DNA from: Hyphomicrobium sp.
Lineage (GTDB): Bacteria; Pseudomonadota; Alphaproteobacteria; Rhizobiales; Hyphomicrobiaceae
NCBI GenBank assembly: GCA_002928515.1
Contig: PERI01000001.1
Span: 620,001-684,000, forward strand
Direction: 5' to 3'
Length of the DNA stretch: 64,000 nucleotides
In this document: positions 9,453-17,926 of the stretch, in pieces
How the letters are laid out: each line of letters begins with the position of its first letter
Position numbering within the stretch: position 1 is the stretch's first letter
The notes under the pieces: model-generated
Databases searched by the model: none
Told to the model about the DNA's origin: nothing
The model's input: only the letters and a program-made list of their open reading frames with translations
Made by a program: the position numbers and the translations under genes

Positions 9453-10094
9453 TTAGCTTATCAGCAGTGGCGTCGCGCCGATCAGGCTCCTATCCGTCAC
9501 CTGCTTGACGAGAAAATCGGCAACGTCGGCGCGCGAGATAAACCCGCCGCGCCAGTCTTTCATGTCGGTCAGTACGTGATAGCGGCCGGTGACTGGGCGG
9601 TTGGTCAGGCCACCAGGTCTGACGATGGTCCACTCGAGACCGCTCTTTTGGATGCTGTGCTCGGCTATATCTTTGTCGCTATAGACCCTTTGCAGCAAAA
9701 GCGGGAACATGACGCTGTCATAGAGAAAGCCGATGCGACCTCGACTGTTGCCAGCGCCGGCCCCCGTTACAGCAATCAAGCGCCTGGGGCCGCTCACTGC
9801 CATGGCTTCGATAAGAAGCTCAGTTGATTTAGAAAACAATGTGGTGCCGAATATCAGTTCTTGCGCGCTGGCGACGCCGAGCGACTGAATGACGACGTCT
9901 GCTCCTGGAAGAGCTGCTGCGATATCCGGCTTTGATAGTGCGTCGCCCGCTATCTTTTGCAGGCGCGGATTTTCGATTGCGATGCTTGCCGCAGATCTTG
10001 AGAACGCGCGCACATCGTGGCCTGCGGCTAAGGCAGCCTTCACGGTTTCGAGACCTATGCCTTTACTGGCACCGATGATGAGAACAGTTGTCAT
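9453..10094 (-). CDS. NAD(P)-binding protein, NmrA/atypical SDR family
   Basis: A 213-residue Rossmann-fold protein. Seen: the N-terminal dinucleotide site TTVLIIGASKGIGLETVK, then GADVVIQSLGVAS and a conserved middle section RRLIAVTGAGAG. The later part, SGLEWTIVRPGGLTNRP, is typical of NmrA-like / YwnB-type NAD(P)H-binding proteins rather than classical SDRs, and the catalytic YxxxK is not evident. These often act as redox sensors or reductases of unknown substrate. Start: the ATG at 10094 is preceded by GAGG at five bases and begins directly with the Rossmann strand; a longer version from 10139 is less likely. It follows the HIT gene on the same strand and may share its transcript. Confidence 0.85.
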   Translation of the reverse strand: MTTVLIIGASKGIGLETVKAALAAGHDVRAFSRSAASIAIENPRLQKIAGDALSKPDIAAALPGADVVIQSLGVASAQELIFGTTLFSKSTELLIEAMAVSGPRRLIAVTGAGAGNSRGRIGFLYDSVMFPLLLQRVYSDKDIAEHSIQKSGLEWTIVRPGGLTNRPVTGRYHVLTDMKDWRGGFISRADVADFLVKQVTDRSLIGATPLLIS

Positions 10095-10154
10095 AGAAAC
10101 CTCGCTCATGCCAACAGATGGAAGGCTAGAACGCAGCACAGTCTAAACTATGGC

Positions 10155-10583
10155 TCAAACCACTGCGCTGAGTGCGGCCTTTAGTTTTTCTGCGTGGCTC
10201 GCGAGGACGGCACTCTCTTCCATTTTGCCTGTATGCGGCTTGAGGGAAACGCCATCAAATCGCGGGATAACATGAATGTGCAGATGAAACACCGTCTGCC
10301 CGCCAGCGGGTTCGTTGAATTGCATGATGGAAATGCCATCTGCAGAAAAGGCTACCTTGGCTGCACTTGCAACCTTTTGCACCAGAGGCAGAAGCTTCGC
10401 CAGAACGGCTGTGTCGGCATCCAATAAATTGCGCGAGGAAGCTTTGGGAACGACCAGCGCGTGACCGGTCGATTGGGGCATGACATCCATGAAAACTATC
10501 ACGTCTTCGTCTTCATAAACTTTGTGACAGGGAATTTCGCCACGTAGTATTTTAGCGAAGATATTGTTGGCGTCGTAGGTCAT
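10155..10583 (-). CDS. HIT family protein (HinT-like purine nucleoside phosphoramidase)
   Basis: A small histidine-triad hydrolase of 142 residues. Seen: NIFAKILRGEIPCHKVYEDE near the N-terminus, DVMPQSTGHALVVPK in the middle and the catalytic triad VFHLHIHVIPRFDG. HinT proteins cleave adenylyl or purine phosphoramidates and are cytoplasmic homodimers. Start: the ATG at 10583 has an AGGA site six bases upstream and matches the family N-terminus; an in-frame ATG at 10634 would add a poor leader. It sits between the FemAB-like gene (upstream, 85 bp gap) and the NAD(P)-binding protein, all on the minus strand. Confidence 0.93.
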   Translation of the reverse strand: MTYDANNIFAKILRGEIPCHKVYEDEDVIVFMDVMPQSTGHALVVPKASSRNLLDADTAVLAKLLPLVQKVASAAKVAFSADGISIMQFNEPAGGQTVFHLHIHVIPRFDGVSLKPHTGKMEESAVLASHAEKLKAALSAVV

Positions 10584-10668
10584 TTCCGTTTCCTGGCTTG
10601 AAACGCTGCAGTCGTGCAGTTTCGTGTAGGACAAATGCCAGCGCTTCGCAAAGAGGGAGTATGTGGAC

Positions 10669-11841
10669 TTAGGCGCTGGTCTTTCGGTAAGGCCCCATCT
10701 CGGCGAGTTCCGTGTTGGCTACGGTGACGGCTTTGCGTTCGCGTTTGAGGTAATGCGCGATGGCTTGGCGCAAGCCTGGATCAGCTATCCAATGCGACGA
10801 ATAGGTTTCGACCGGACGATAGCCGCGCGCCAATTTATGTTCGCCTTGGGCACCGGCTTCTACACGGGCCAGCTTGTGCGCTATGGCGTATTCGATGGCT
10901 TGATAATAGCAAACTTCGAAATGCAAACACGGATGATGCTCGATCGCGCCCCAGTAGCGGCCATAAAGGCAATCGCCACCGATCATATTCAAAGCGCCGG
11001 CGATATAGCGGCCATCGCGCTTGACCATCATGAGCAAACAGTCCTCGGCCATCGTTATGCTAAGAACTGAGAAAAATTCGCGGTTGAGATATGGCCGCCC
11101 CCACTTGCGATTTCCAGTGTCGATGTAGAAGTCATAGAATGCATCCCAGTGCGTCTCTGTGATTTCGCGTCCCGTTAGGGTTTCAATACTGAGACCATTC
11201 GCTAAGGCATCTGAGCGTTCTTTTCGGATTGCTTTACGTTTTCGCGATGCCAGCGTCGCCAGAAAATCTTCGAACGTCGCATAGTTGGCATTGTCCCAAT
11301 GAAACTGTTGTCCTGTTCGCGCCAGATAGCCGAGCGTCGATAACCGCGATTGCGTATCGGTATCTATGAATGTTGCGTGGATGGATGAAAGCCCCGCCTG
11401 TCGCGCCAGTTCTATGGCGCCGGCTGCCAAGGCCAGTTGGTCGGCTGCCGCGCGCGGCCCCGGCTTCACGAGCAAGCGCGGGCCAGGAACGGGCGTAAAT
11501 GGAACCGCCATTTGAAGCTTGGGATAATAGCGTCCGCCTGCCTGCTGGTATGCTTCGGCCCAGCTATGGTCGAAGACGTATTCGCCTTGGCTGTGGAGCT
11601 TGATGTAGCAGGGCGCGACAGCACTCGTTTTGCCGGTCTCGTCTTGTAGATATAGATGACGTGGCAACCAACCCGAAGCACCACCCACGCATTTGCTGTC
11701 TTCGAGAGCCTTCAGAAATGCGTATGTGACAAACGGATTGTAGTTTTCAGGGTGAGGGTTCGCGCAAGCATTCCAGTCCGTTTGGGAAATTTCGCTGATC
11801 GATCCCGCGACTTTGACTGTGACATGTGCAGGTTCGATCAT
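10669..11841 (-). CDS. GNAT-fold acyltransferase, FemAB-like (DUF482 / COG3146)
   Basis: A 390-residue protein of the COG3146 group, two GNAT folds in tandem as in the FemAB peptidyl transferases. Seen: NPHPENYNPFVTYAFLKALE near the N-terminus, LPRHLYLQDETGKTSAVAPC, YFDHSW-like aromatic segments (YVFDHSWAEAYQQAGGRYY), RKRKAIRKERSDALANG, and near the C-terminus ARVEAGAQGEHKLARGYRP, all typical of this group. It is usually annotated as involved in peptidoglycan synthesis or recognition, but I know of no firmly established reaction for this family in alphaproteobacteria. First gene of a probable three-gene minus-strand cluster with HIT and the NmrA-like gene. Confidence 0.88.
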   Translation of the reverse strand: MIEPAHVTVKVAGSISEISQTDWNACANPHPENYNPFVTYAFLKALEDSKCVGGASGWLPRHLYLQDETGKTSAVAPCYIKLHSQGEYVFDHSWAEAYQQAGGRYYPKLQMAVPFTPVPGPRLLVKPGPRAAADQLALAAGAIELARQAGLSSIHATFIDTDTQSRLSTLGYLARTGQQFHWDNANYATFEDFLATLASRKRKAIRKERSDALANGLSIETLTGREITETHWDAFYDFYIDTGNRKWGRPYLNREFFSVLSITMAEDCLLMMVKRDGRYIAGALNMIGGDCLYGRYWGAIEHHPCLHFEVCYYQAIEYAIAHKLARVEAGAQGEHKLARGYRPVETYSSHWIADPGLRQAIAHYLKRERKAVTVANTELAEMGPYRKTSA

Positions 11842-12019
11842 GACATTCCGTTACGAGCCGATATCTCGGCAGAAGAGACCACGACTATTTTACGTCGCGC
11901 CCGCTGAAAAGATCACGAGCACCGTATTGTGCTCTTGGAGACCGTGAGGGCATTGCATAAGTTAGTTTTCAGCGGCGATACATTATCGCACGATTTTCGC
12001 TGATCGTGAGGCAACAGTT

Positions 12020-12835
12020 ATGTGGCAATCCAGGGGCATCGCGCTCGTAGCTATTTTGTTGGTTGCTGTTGGCGTCAATATTGCGATAGCTCGTGACGGC
12101 GTCAAAATCGGCAATCCGTCTTATTTGCGCAACTTGGTGTCGGCCGAGAAGCTCGAAAATACCGCTTCGTTGCAATATACGGACCTGACCAATCAAGCTT
12201 CCAAGAATGATGCTTTGCGCGGTGACGATGACGTTCAGGTGAAGCGCTTGCGGCGCATTGCTGCCGATTTGTTGCCGTTTACAGAGAAATTCAATGCCCG
12301 CGCAAAAGACTGGAAGTGGGAGATCAATCTGATCTCTTCCAAGCAGATCAACGCTTTTTGTATGCCGGGCGGCAAGATTGCATTCTTTACGGGTATTCTC
12401 GATCAGCTTCGACTTACCGATGATGAAGTGGCTATGATTATGGGGCATGAGATCGCCCATGCGTTGCGTGAGCACGCCCGTGAACGCGCGGCAAAATCTA
12501 TGCTCACAAACGTTGGTGCTATCGCCGTTGCCGTGATCGTGGGCGGCAACGTCGGTGAATTGGCGCGTGTGGGTGGCGGATTGTTGTCTTTGAAATTTAG
12601 TCGTGACGATGAAAGTGAAGCCGATCTTATTGGTATGGAGCTGGCAGCGCGGGCGGGCTATGATCCACGTGCTGGGATTTCATTGTGGAATAAGATGGCG
12701 GAGGCTGGCAAGCGCACGCCGCCAGCTTGGTTCTCGACACATCCATCGGGCCCAGCACGCATCAAGTATATTGAAACGAATTTGCCGGACGTTCTGCCAC
12801 TTTACGAGACCGCCAAGCGCTCGAAAGCAGGTTGA
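12020..12835 (+). CDS. M48 family zinc metalloprotease, exported
   Basis: A periplasmic or membrane-anchored peptidase of 271 residues. Seen: an N-terminal hydrophobic segment (residues 7-25) ending in IAIA as a signal peptide, the MPGGKIAFFTGIL strand, the zinc motif HEIAH (143-147) within MGHEIAHALREHARER, a glycine-rich loop, and the third zinc ligand region SRDDESEADLIGMELAARAGYDP, then STHPSGPARI. The layout matches single-domain M48 enzymes such as YcaL/LoiP, which degrade misassembled outer-membrane proteins in Escherichia coli; that role here is inferred. A GAGG lies eight bases before the ATG. It is convergent with the GDPD gene, 15 bases apart. Confidence 0.93.
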   Translation: MWQSRGIALVAILLVAVGVNIAIARDGVKIGNPSYLRNLVSAEKLENTASLQYTDLTNQASKNDALRGDDDVQVKRLRRIAADLLPFTEKFNARAKDWKWEINLISSKQINAFCMPGGKIAFFTGILDQLRLTDDEVAMIMGHEIAHALREHARERAAKSMLTNVGAIAVAVIVGGNVGELARVGGGLLSLKFSRDDESEADLIGMELAARAGYDPRAGISLWNKMAEAGKRTPPAWFSTHPSGPARIKYIETNLPDVLPLYETAKRSKAG

Positions 12836-12850
12836 GAACGTTTTTCGCAA

Positions 12851-13603
12851 CTACGGTTCGAAGCCTTCAAAGATCATGGCATCGGCCCAAAGTGCCGCGC
12901 GTTCCCGTTCCTTCACAGTGCGCACCGTCCAAGTCAAGAGCGGGAGACCGTGAACTTTGCGCGCGTGTTCTGTGATGGTCGACGGCAACGCGCCGATTTC
13001 GTAAGCGATAAAATCTGGTGTGACAGTGTCAGATTCCCGTAGATTTTTGAGAGCTTCAGCGCGTGTGCGCGATAGTCTGCGATCCCACCATCCAGTTCCC
13101 GCATAGCTACCCGAAACGATTCCGCGGGGTATTGTCGGAGCAAACGTTTTGATCACCTCCATGACCGCTGGATCAAACGACATGAGCGCAATCGGGCCAC
13201 GATAGCTCGACGCCAATCGCGCGATCCTTTTGAGAAAAACGATATCAGGTGGCGTCCATTCGCTTTTGATTTCAACCAACAACGGCACGCGGCCGTCAAC
13301 GAAATCAAGAAGTTCTGCGAATGTTGTCACAGAGACTGTTGGTGCATGCCGATAACGCAGACGTTTGAGGTCGGCAAGCGCGTAGCTTGCGATGGGTCCG
13401 CGTCCCATCATCACTCGTTCGAGTGTGAGATCATGAAAGACGATGGGAACGCCCAAAGCTGCTGGGCGCAGATCACATTCGATGCCGTACCCTTTGCGAA
13501 GTGCGGCCTCAAAAGCGGGTAGCGTATTCTCGATGATGCCGCGTCGTGCCGCGTGGAGGCCACGATGTGCTATGGGCCGCAGAAAAATCGAGCGGTCAAG
13601 CAT
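12851..13603 (-). CDS. glycerophosphodiester phosphodiesterase family protein
   Basis: A 250-residue TIM-barrel phosphodiesterase of the UgpQ/GDPD type, which hydrolyses glycerophosphodiesters to glycerol 3-phosphate and an alcohol. Seen: the metal and phosphate motifs AHRGLHA, IIENTLPAFEAALRKGYGIE with ECDLR, then IVFHDLTLERV and LLVEIKSEW further on. No signal peptide, so the enzyme is probably cytosolic. The start at 13603 lies three bases past the stop of the RidA gene, so the two are almost certainly co-transcribed. Confidence 0.92.
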   Translation of the reverse strand: MLDRSIFLRPIAHRGLHAARRGIIENTLPAFEAALRKGYGIECDLRPAALGVPIVFHDLTLERVMMGRGPIASYALADLKRLRYRHAPTVSVTTFAELLDFVDGRVPLLVEIKSEWTPPDIVFLKRIARLASSYRGPIALMSFDPAVMEVIKTFAPTIPRGIVSGSYAGTGWWDRRLSRTRAEALKNLRESDTVTPDFIAYEIGALPSTITEHARKVHGLPLLTWTVRTVKERERAALWADAMIFEGFEP

Positions 13604-13606
13604 CGT

Positions 13607-14083
13607 TTATCGCACCTTGATTATGGCATCGATTTCGACTGCTGCACCCATCGGCAAGCTGGCAACGCCGACAGCGGAGCGGGTATGCCGCCCGCGGTCT
13701 CCTAGCACCGCAACCATCAGATCCGATGCGCCGTTGATGACCATGGGTTGATCGCGGAAATCGGCGTGGGATGCGACAAATCCTGTCAGACGCAAGACTT
13801 GCTCAATTCGGTCAAGACTGCCGAGTGCAGCTTTTGCTTGCGACAATACGTTAAGCGCACACAATTTTGCAGCCTGCGCGCCCTGCTCAACCGTTATGCC
13901 GCCACAGGCTATACCGACGTGTCCTGCTATGACATGACCTGTCGCATCTTTGGAAACTTGGCCCGAAATAAAGAGTAAATCCCCACTTATGAGGGTTGGA
14001 ACATAATTGGCGACGGGTTGGGGGGCTGGCGGCAGTTCTAGACCTAGGGCGATGAGCTTTGCTTCATAGATTTCGGGCATCAT
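13607..14083 (-). CDS. RidA family protein (YjgF/YER057c/UK114)
   Basis: A 158-residue member of the Rid family, whose archetype RidA hydrolyses reactive 2-aminoacrylate and related enamines made by PLP enzymes. Seen: LISGDLLFISGQVSKDATG near residue 35, QAAKLCALNVLSQAKAALG, VLRLTGFVAS, and the C-terminal RSAVGVASLPMGAAVEIDAI. In this longer subgroup the canonical catalytic arginine position reads HTRSAVG, so an arginine is present. It is the upstream gene of a two-gene unit with the GDPD gene and is divergent from eipB. A GGAG-like site precedes the ATG. Confidence 0.93.
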   Translation of the reverse strand: MMPEIYEAKLIALGLELPPAPQPVANYVPTLISGDLLFISGQVSKDATGHVIAGHVGIACGGITVEQGAQAAKLCALNVLSQAKAALGSLDRIEQVLRLTGFVASHADFRDQPMVINGASDLMVAVLGDRGRHTRSAVGVASLPMGAAVEIDAIIKVR

Positions 14084-14239
14084 GCGCTCCTTTTCGACGA
14101 CGCCATGGATAAGCGTGTTGTGGCCGCGGTCGTGCCACTTTGCAATGGCGGGGTGTGGTGACTAGATAAGATGTTCGTTAGGCCACCTGTGGTCTTCACG
14201 CGTTGGAGTGCTCTGATTTTGAAGCCGACTAGAAAAGTG

Positions 14240-15088
14240 ATGCTACCCGTCATTGTCTCCCTCGTAACTGTTTTGGCGGGAGTTACGCATGCCATGGCAG
14301 CTTCGTCGCCGGTGAAGTTTTCGCCGCATCGTGCCGTGTATGATATTTCGCTGGCTAGCACGGCTGCGGGCTCGGGAGTAGCTGGGTTAACCGGGCGGAT
14401 GGTTTATGAGCTGACTGGGTCGGTGTGTGATGGCTACACGCAGACTATGCGTTTTGTTTCTCGCATGACCAATCAAGAGGGCGCTGAGACGGTCAATGAT
14501 CTGCGAACGTCAAGCCTTGAGCAGTTGGTTGGCAAGAGTTTGAAGTTTTCATCCACGCAGTATCAAAACGAAACTATCGCAGAAGCCAGCCAAGGCAACG
14601 CTATGCGCGATAAGGGCAAAGCATCGGCGACCGTAGATTTGGTCAAGCCGACCAAGAAGAAAGTACCACTGCCATCGGATGTCTATTTTCCAATGCAGCA
14701 CGCTGCTTTACTGATTGAATCAGCGCGCGCTGGGCGTCAGTTGGCGACTGCAAATCTTTTTGATGGGTCGGAAAAGGGTGACAAGTATTATTTGACCACG
14801 GCTGCAATCGGCAAAAAATTTCAGCGTGGTCCCGTCAAATCAACGGCGGCTTTTCCGGATCAGGCACGCTTGGCAGAATTCGACTCGTGGCCCATGTCGA
14901 TTTCGTACTTTGAACCCGGCAAGAACAAACAGGACTCGATACCTGCCTATGAATTGTCGGTGCGCTATTATGAAAACGGCATCACCGGCGACCTGAAGAT
15001 CGACTATGGTGAATTTGCCATTAATGGCGACTTATCAGACTTGACCTTTCTAGAGCCCGGCAAATGTAAGGACGATACTGTTCATTAA
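14240..15088 (+). CDS. eipB: cell envelope integrity protein EipB (DUF1849)
   Basis: A periplasmic protein of the DUF1849 family. Brucella EipB, its characterised member, is a beta-spiral protein needed for envelope integrity and genetically linked to the TPR protein TtpA. Seen: a signal peptide LPVIVSLVTVLAGVTHAMAA, then KFSPHRAVYDISLAST, GLTGRMVYELTGSVCDGYTQ and a C-terminal FLEPGKCKDD. The cysteines of SVCDGY and GKCKD are likely the conserved disulfide pair. I start at the ATG at 14240, which begins right at the signal peptide and gives 282 residues; an ATG at 14171 would add 23 residues before it. Neither has a strong ribosome site. No ttpA lies in this window. Confidence 0.9.
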   Translation: MLPVIVSLVTVLAGVTHAMAASSPVKFSPHRAVYDISLASTAAGSGVAGLTGRMVYELTGSVCDGYTQTMRFVSRMTNQEGAETVNDLRTSSLEQLVGKSLKFSSTQYQNETIAEASQGNAMRDKGKASATVDLVKPTKKKVPLPSDVYFPMQHAALLIESARAGRQLATANLFDGSEKGDKYYLTTAAIGKKFQRGPVKSTAAFPDQARLAEFDSWPMSISYFEPGKNKQDSIPAYELSVRYYENGITGDLKIDYGEFAINGDLSDLTFLEPGKCKDDTVH

Positions 15089-15097
15089 GATTCTTGC

Positions 15098-15119
15098 ACG
15101 ACGCTTCATTCAGCGTCGT
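15098..15119. other. perfect inverted repeat between convergent eipB and DUF3572 genes
   Basis: An eight-base perfect stem, ACGACGCT with AGCGTCGT, around a six-base loop. It overlaps the DUF3572 stop codon and lies ten bases after the eipB stop. There is no T-run on either side, so it is not a textbook intrinsic terminator. It could stabilise mRNA 3' ends or assist bidirectional termination. Confidence 0.5.
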
Positions 15120-15396
15120 TGGCGAGCAGCGCTTGCGCTGGGGCCATCATTTCTGGAGCAACTCCAGCTTCAGCCGCAAATACCAGTAAGAGACTTTCAT
15201 CACCCAAGAGGTGTTCGAGCACACCGGCCTGGAATTGGCTGGTTGCGGCCGTTTCGCGTAGCTCGGCCGGACCAATCCCCGTCAATGACAAAAAGCGGCT
15301 GAGCCTTGCGGTGTCCCCCGCCAGAAACGTTAACGCTTGTAAAGCCAGGGCGCTGGCACCCTCCAAATCCAAAGGTGTTGGCTTAACGCGGTTCAT
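15106..15396 (-). CDS. DUF3572 family protein
   Basis: A 96-residue, mostly helical protein of the DUF3572 family found in alphaproteobacteria. Seen: LEGASALALQALTFLAGD, RLSRFLSLTGIGPAELRE, FQAGVLEHLLGDESLLLVFA and a final helix PEMMAPAQALL. It has no signal peptide and no recognisable catalytic motif. A GAGGG site six bases before the ATG supports the start. It is divergent from divK, a neighbourhood often kept in Hyphomicrobiales, but its role is unknown. Confidence 0.88.
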   Translation of the reverse strand: MNRVKPTPLDLEGASALALQALTFLAGDTARLSRFLSLTGIGPAELRETAATSQFQAGVLEHLLGDESLLLVFAAEAGVAPEMMAPAQALLANDAE

Positions 15397-15516
15397 TGAG
15401 CCCTCGTTCGTGTCCAGTTTTAACTGTTGGTTACAGCTTCATACGGCAAAGTAAGTCTGAGAATTCAATGAGAATCGGTGCACTAACAAAGAAATAGAGG
15501 CGATTGGGCGAACTCC

Positions 15517-15951
15517 ATGACCTATCAGGAATCCCGCACCACCGTCGAGCGTCGGCCTGTTGATCCTAGGCTTGCCACACGCTCTGTGCTGATCGTCGAA
15601 GACAACGAACTGAATATGAAGCTGTTCCACGATCTGCTGGCAGCTCATGGCTATCGGACTATTCAAACGCGCAACGGATTGTCGGCTTTGGATTTGGCGC
15701 GCGAGCATCGCCCCGATCTTATCCTAATGGATATCCAATTGCCGGAAGTCTCTGGCCTCGAAGTGACCAAGTGGCTCAAGGACGACGACGAGCTGCGCCA
15801 GATACCGGTTATCGCTGTTACGGCATACGCCATGAAGGGCGATGAAGAGCGCATTCGATCGGGTGGGTGTGAGGCCTACATCTCAAAACCCATTTCCGTC
15901 ATGACCTTTTTGGAGACGGTGCGTCGATTTATTGGCCCGTCGAAATTGTAA
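15517..15951 (+). CDS. divK: single-domain response regulator DivK
   Basis: DivK is the receiver-only regulator that, with histidine kinases such as PleC and DivJ in Caulobacter, controls CtrA and the asymmetric cell cycle. Seen: a receiver domain from about residue 22 with [18 protein letters not shown], phospho-acceptor Asp72 in [13 protein letters not shown], the switch Thr in [14 protein letters not shown], and Lys in YISKPISV. It is about 20 residues longer at the N-terminus than usual DivK; no later in-frame ATG would remove that extension. It is followed by pleD after 32 bases, the conserved divK-pleD operon. Confidence 0.95.
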   Translation: MTYQESRTTVERRPVDPRLATRSVLIVEDNELNMKLFHDLLAAHGYRTIQTRNGLSALDLAREHRPDLILMDIQLPEVSGLEVTKWLKDDDELRQIPVIAVTAYAMKGDEERIRSGGCEAYISKPISVMTFLETVRRFIGPSKL

Positions 15952-15983
15952 CAGTGTCTTTCAGTTGGGCAAGTTAGAAACCT

Positions 15984-17354
15984 ATGACTGCTCGCGTTCT
16001 CGTCGTTGATGACATTCTGGCGAACGTCAGGCTGCTAGAAGCTCGGCTTCAGGCTGAGTATTTCGAAGTCTTGTCCGCCTACAGCGGTTCCGAGGCGCTC
16101 GATATTCTGTCACGCGAACGCGTCGATGTCGTGCTGCTCGACGTGATGATGCCCGGTATGGATGGGTTCGAGGTTTGTCGCCGGATCAAGTCAAGCGTGG
16201 CCACGCACCATTTGCCGGTCGTCATGGTGACGGCTCTCGATCAGCCGTCCGACAAGGTTCAGGGCTTGGAAAGCGGCGCTGACGATTTTCTGACAAAACC
16301 GGTCGATGATATCGCGCTCATCACGCGCGTTAAAAATCTCGCTCGCCTCAAAATGCTCAACGATGAGATGATGATGCGTGCCACGACCGGCAAGGATATG
16401 GGCATCCCTGACGATGGCGCGTTTGCCAGGGCGCTGTCTGGCCGATCTGGCCGCGTTCTCGTGGTGGACGATCATCCGCGCTCCGCTGCGCGGTTGTTAG
16501 AAGTGCTATCGAAAACAAACGACGCATTTGCCGAGCGGGATTCGCAGACGGCACTCATCAAACTTACAGAACACAATTTCGATCTTCTGGTCGTTAGCCT
16601 GTCGATGCAAAATGCCGACGGGTTGAGACTATGCTCGCAAGTTCGTTCTCTTGAGCGCACGCGGCATCTGCCGATTATTATCTTAGTTGAGCCAGGTGAT
16701 GAGGCGCGCTTGATGTGCGGGCTCGATATGGGCATCAACGATTACCTCATGCGGCCGATTGATCGCCACGAACTGCTGGCGCGCGTAAAAACGCAGATTA
16801 AGCGCAAACGGCATTCTGATTTTCTGCGTCATCGGCTCGCCGAAAGCGTCGAGATGTCGATTACGGATGCGCTGACGGGGTTACATAATCGCCGTTATAT
16901 GGAAGGCCACCTCAAAACGCTGGTGTCGGATTCGCTGCGTACGGGCCGCAGTTTGTCGATGTTGGTGGCCGACATCGACCACTTCAAAGTGGTCAACGAT
17001 ACCCACGGTCATGACGCTGGCGATACTGTGTTGCGCGAGTTTGCCAACCGCATCAAACGCAATACGCGCGGCATAGACCTTGCCTGCCGGTTGGGTGGTG
17101 AAGAGTTCGTTATTATCATGCCAGACACGGAAATGGCGCGTGCGTATCAGGTCGGCGAGCGATTGCGCGCGTGCATTGCAGCGGACAATTTCATGCTCAA
17201 TCCGCAGCTTGGAATTCGCGTGACGGCAAGTATCGGCTTGGGCACGCTAGAACATAGCGACGACACGCCAGAGACGATTTTTAAGCGGGCAGATATGGCG
17301 CTCTATGCCGCCAAGCGCCGTGGGCGTAATCGTGTCGTTGCGGATGCTGCCTAA
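15984..17354 (+). CDS. pleD: diguanylate cyclase response regulator PleD
   Basis: PleD makes the second messenger c-di-GMP when phosphorylated and drives the swarmer-to-stalked style transition. Seen in 456 residues: receiver domain 1 with Asp53 in VVLLDVMMPGMDG and TKP Lys; an adaptor receiver domain 2 (about residues 155-270), whose acidic acceptor region reads LLVVSLSMQNADG, so it is probably not phosphorylated; then a GGDEF domain with active site GGEEF (371-375) and an intact inhibitory site RGID (362-365, RxxD). The enzyme should therefore be active and feedback-inhibited by its product. Domain layout and residue numbering closely parallel Caulobacter PleD. Second gene of the divK operon. 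Confidence 0.97.
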   Translation: MTARVLVVDDILANVRLLEARLQAEYFEVLSAYSGSEALDILSRERVDVVLLDVMMPGMDGFEVCRRIKSSVATHHLPVVMVTALDQPSDKVQGLESGADDFLTKPVDDIALITRVKNLARLKMLNDEMMMRATTGKDMGIPDDGAFARALSGRSGRVLVVDDHPRSAARLLEVLSKTNDAFAERDSQTALIKLTEHNFDLLVVSLSMQNADGLRLCSQVRSLERTRHLPIIILVEPGDEARLMCGLDMGINDYLMRPIDRHELLARVKTQIKRKRHSDFLRHRLAESVEMSITDALTGLHNRRYMEGHLKTLVSDSLRTGRSLSMLVADIDHFKVVNDTHGHDAGDTVLREFANRIKRNTRGIDLACRLGGEEFVIIMPDTEMARAYQVGERLRACIAADNFMLNPQLGIRVTASIGLGTLEHSDDTPETIFKRADMALYAAKRRGRNRVVADAA

Positions 17355-17540
17355 TTCTGGAGCGCGTGTGTTCAACTTGCATCGTTGATGCTGACCGCGC
17401 TTGGCGATCTTCAAGCTCTGAAATATCATTATAAATCAATGATTTGCCCCAGGTTCTATCATTTAGATCATGATGGAATCGGTGCCTAATCATCACACGC
17501 AATGCAAAACTTGCATTTGCCGTGCACTTCTGGCACGACT

Positions 17541-17570
17541 TTGAACGGTTAATAGCTCGTTCGCTATTAG
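17541..17570 (+). promoter_or_regulatory. candidate sigma-70 promoter with overlapping palindrome
   Basis: TTGAAC, an 18-base spacer, then TATTAG. The spacer and -10 region hold a perfect inverted repeat, TAATAGC-TCGTTC-GCTATTA (17550-17569). It points into the hairpin-rich segment starting near 17640. The palindrome could be an operator, or make the -10 readable from both strands. Confidence 0.4.
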
Positions 17571-17639
17571 TTACGAAATTTCGGCGTCCTGAGTTTCAGA
17601 CATCTCAAGTTCAGGCCGTCGATATCATATCCCTGACTA

Positions 17640-17890
17640 TTGGGTCCGCCGCATAACCTGATAGTCTGGGTACGTATCGATCCCAGCGGCCACAAGAGTG
17701 GCCTCCTCGAAGGTCGCAGTGGGTCGAACGTGAAGCTGGGTGAGGGACAACGCCCTCTTTGAACCTCGCCTGGTTACGGCCAGGGTCTTGGGACTATCTC
17801 GGAACGATTTACCCCGCTGCCGAGTTTGTTTCGGATCCTGGCCACCAATTCTTCGCTGGTGGCTCGACAACTATTAAGGTTGTTTGTTCC
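17640..17890 (+). ncRNA. candidate structured RNA (unassigned)
   Basis: Seen: several perfect stem-loops in a row, GGCCAC-AAGA-GTGGCC (17688-17703), GAGGG/CCCTC (17742-17757), CCTGG/CCAGG (17769-17784), CTCGG/CCGAG (17798-17824) and GCCACCA/TGGTGGC (17841-17863). A seven-base long-range pair, GATAGTC (17660-17666) with GACTATC (17792-17798), could close a multi-branch loop around three of them. It does not contain the hallmarks of tmRNA, RNase P RNA or SRP RNA that I would recognise. Strand is inferred from the promoter-like site upstream. Five-base stems arise easily by chance, so this is a hypothesis. Confidence 0.3.
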
Positions 17891-17926
17891 GATCAGTCGT
17901 GCTTCGCGAGCCTCAGCAGAAGTTCA

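Larger units (their letters stand above)
17355..17926. other. gene-free region with hairpin cluster, pleD to rpmG
   Basis: A 570-bp stretch between convergent pleD and rpmG without a convincing protein gene. It contains the promoter-like site and the hairpin-rich segment listed separately. A minus-strand open frame at about 17637-17870 opens only with TTG, has no ribosome site and resembles no family I know, so I do not call it. Confidence 0.5.

Noticed and set aside
17637-17870. Minus-strand open frame of 77 codons in the pleD-rpmG gap
   Set aside because: Opens only with TTG, has no ribosome site, matches no family I know, and lies over the hairpin cluster.
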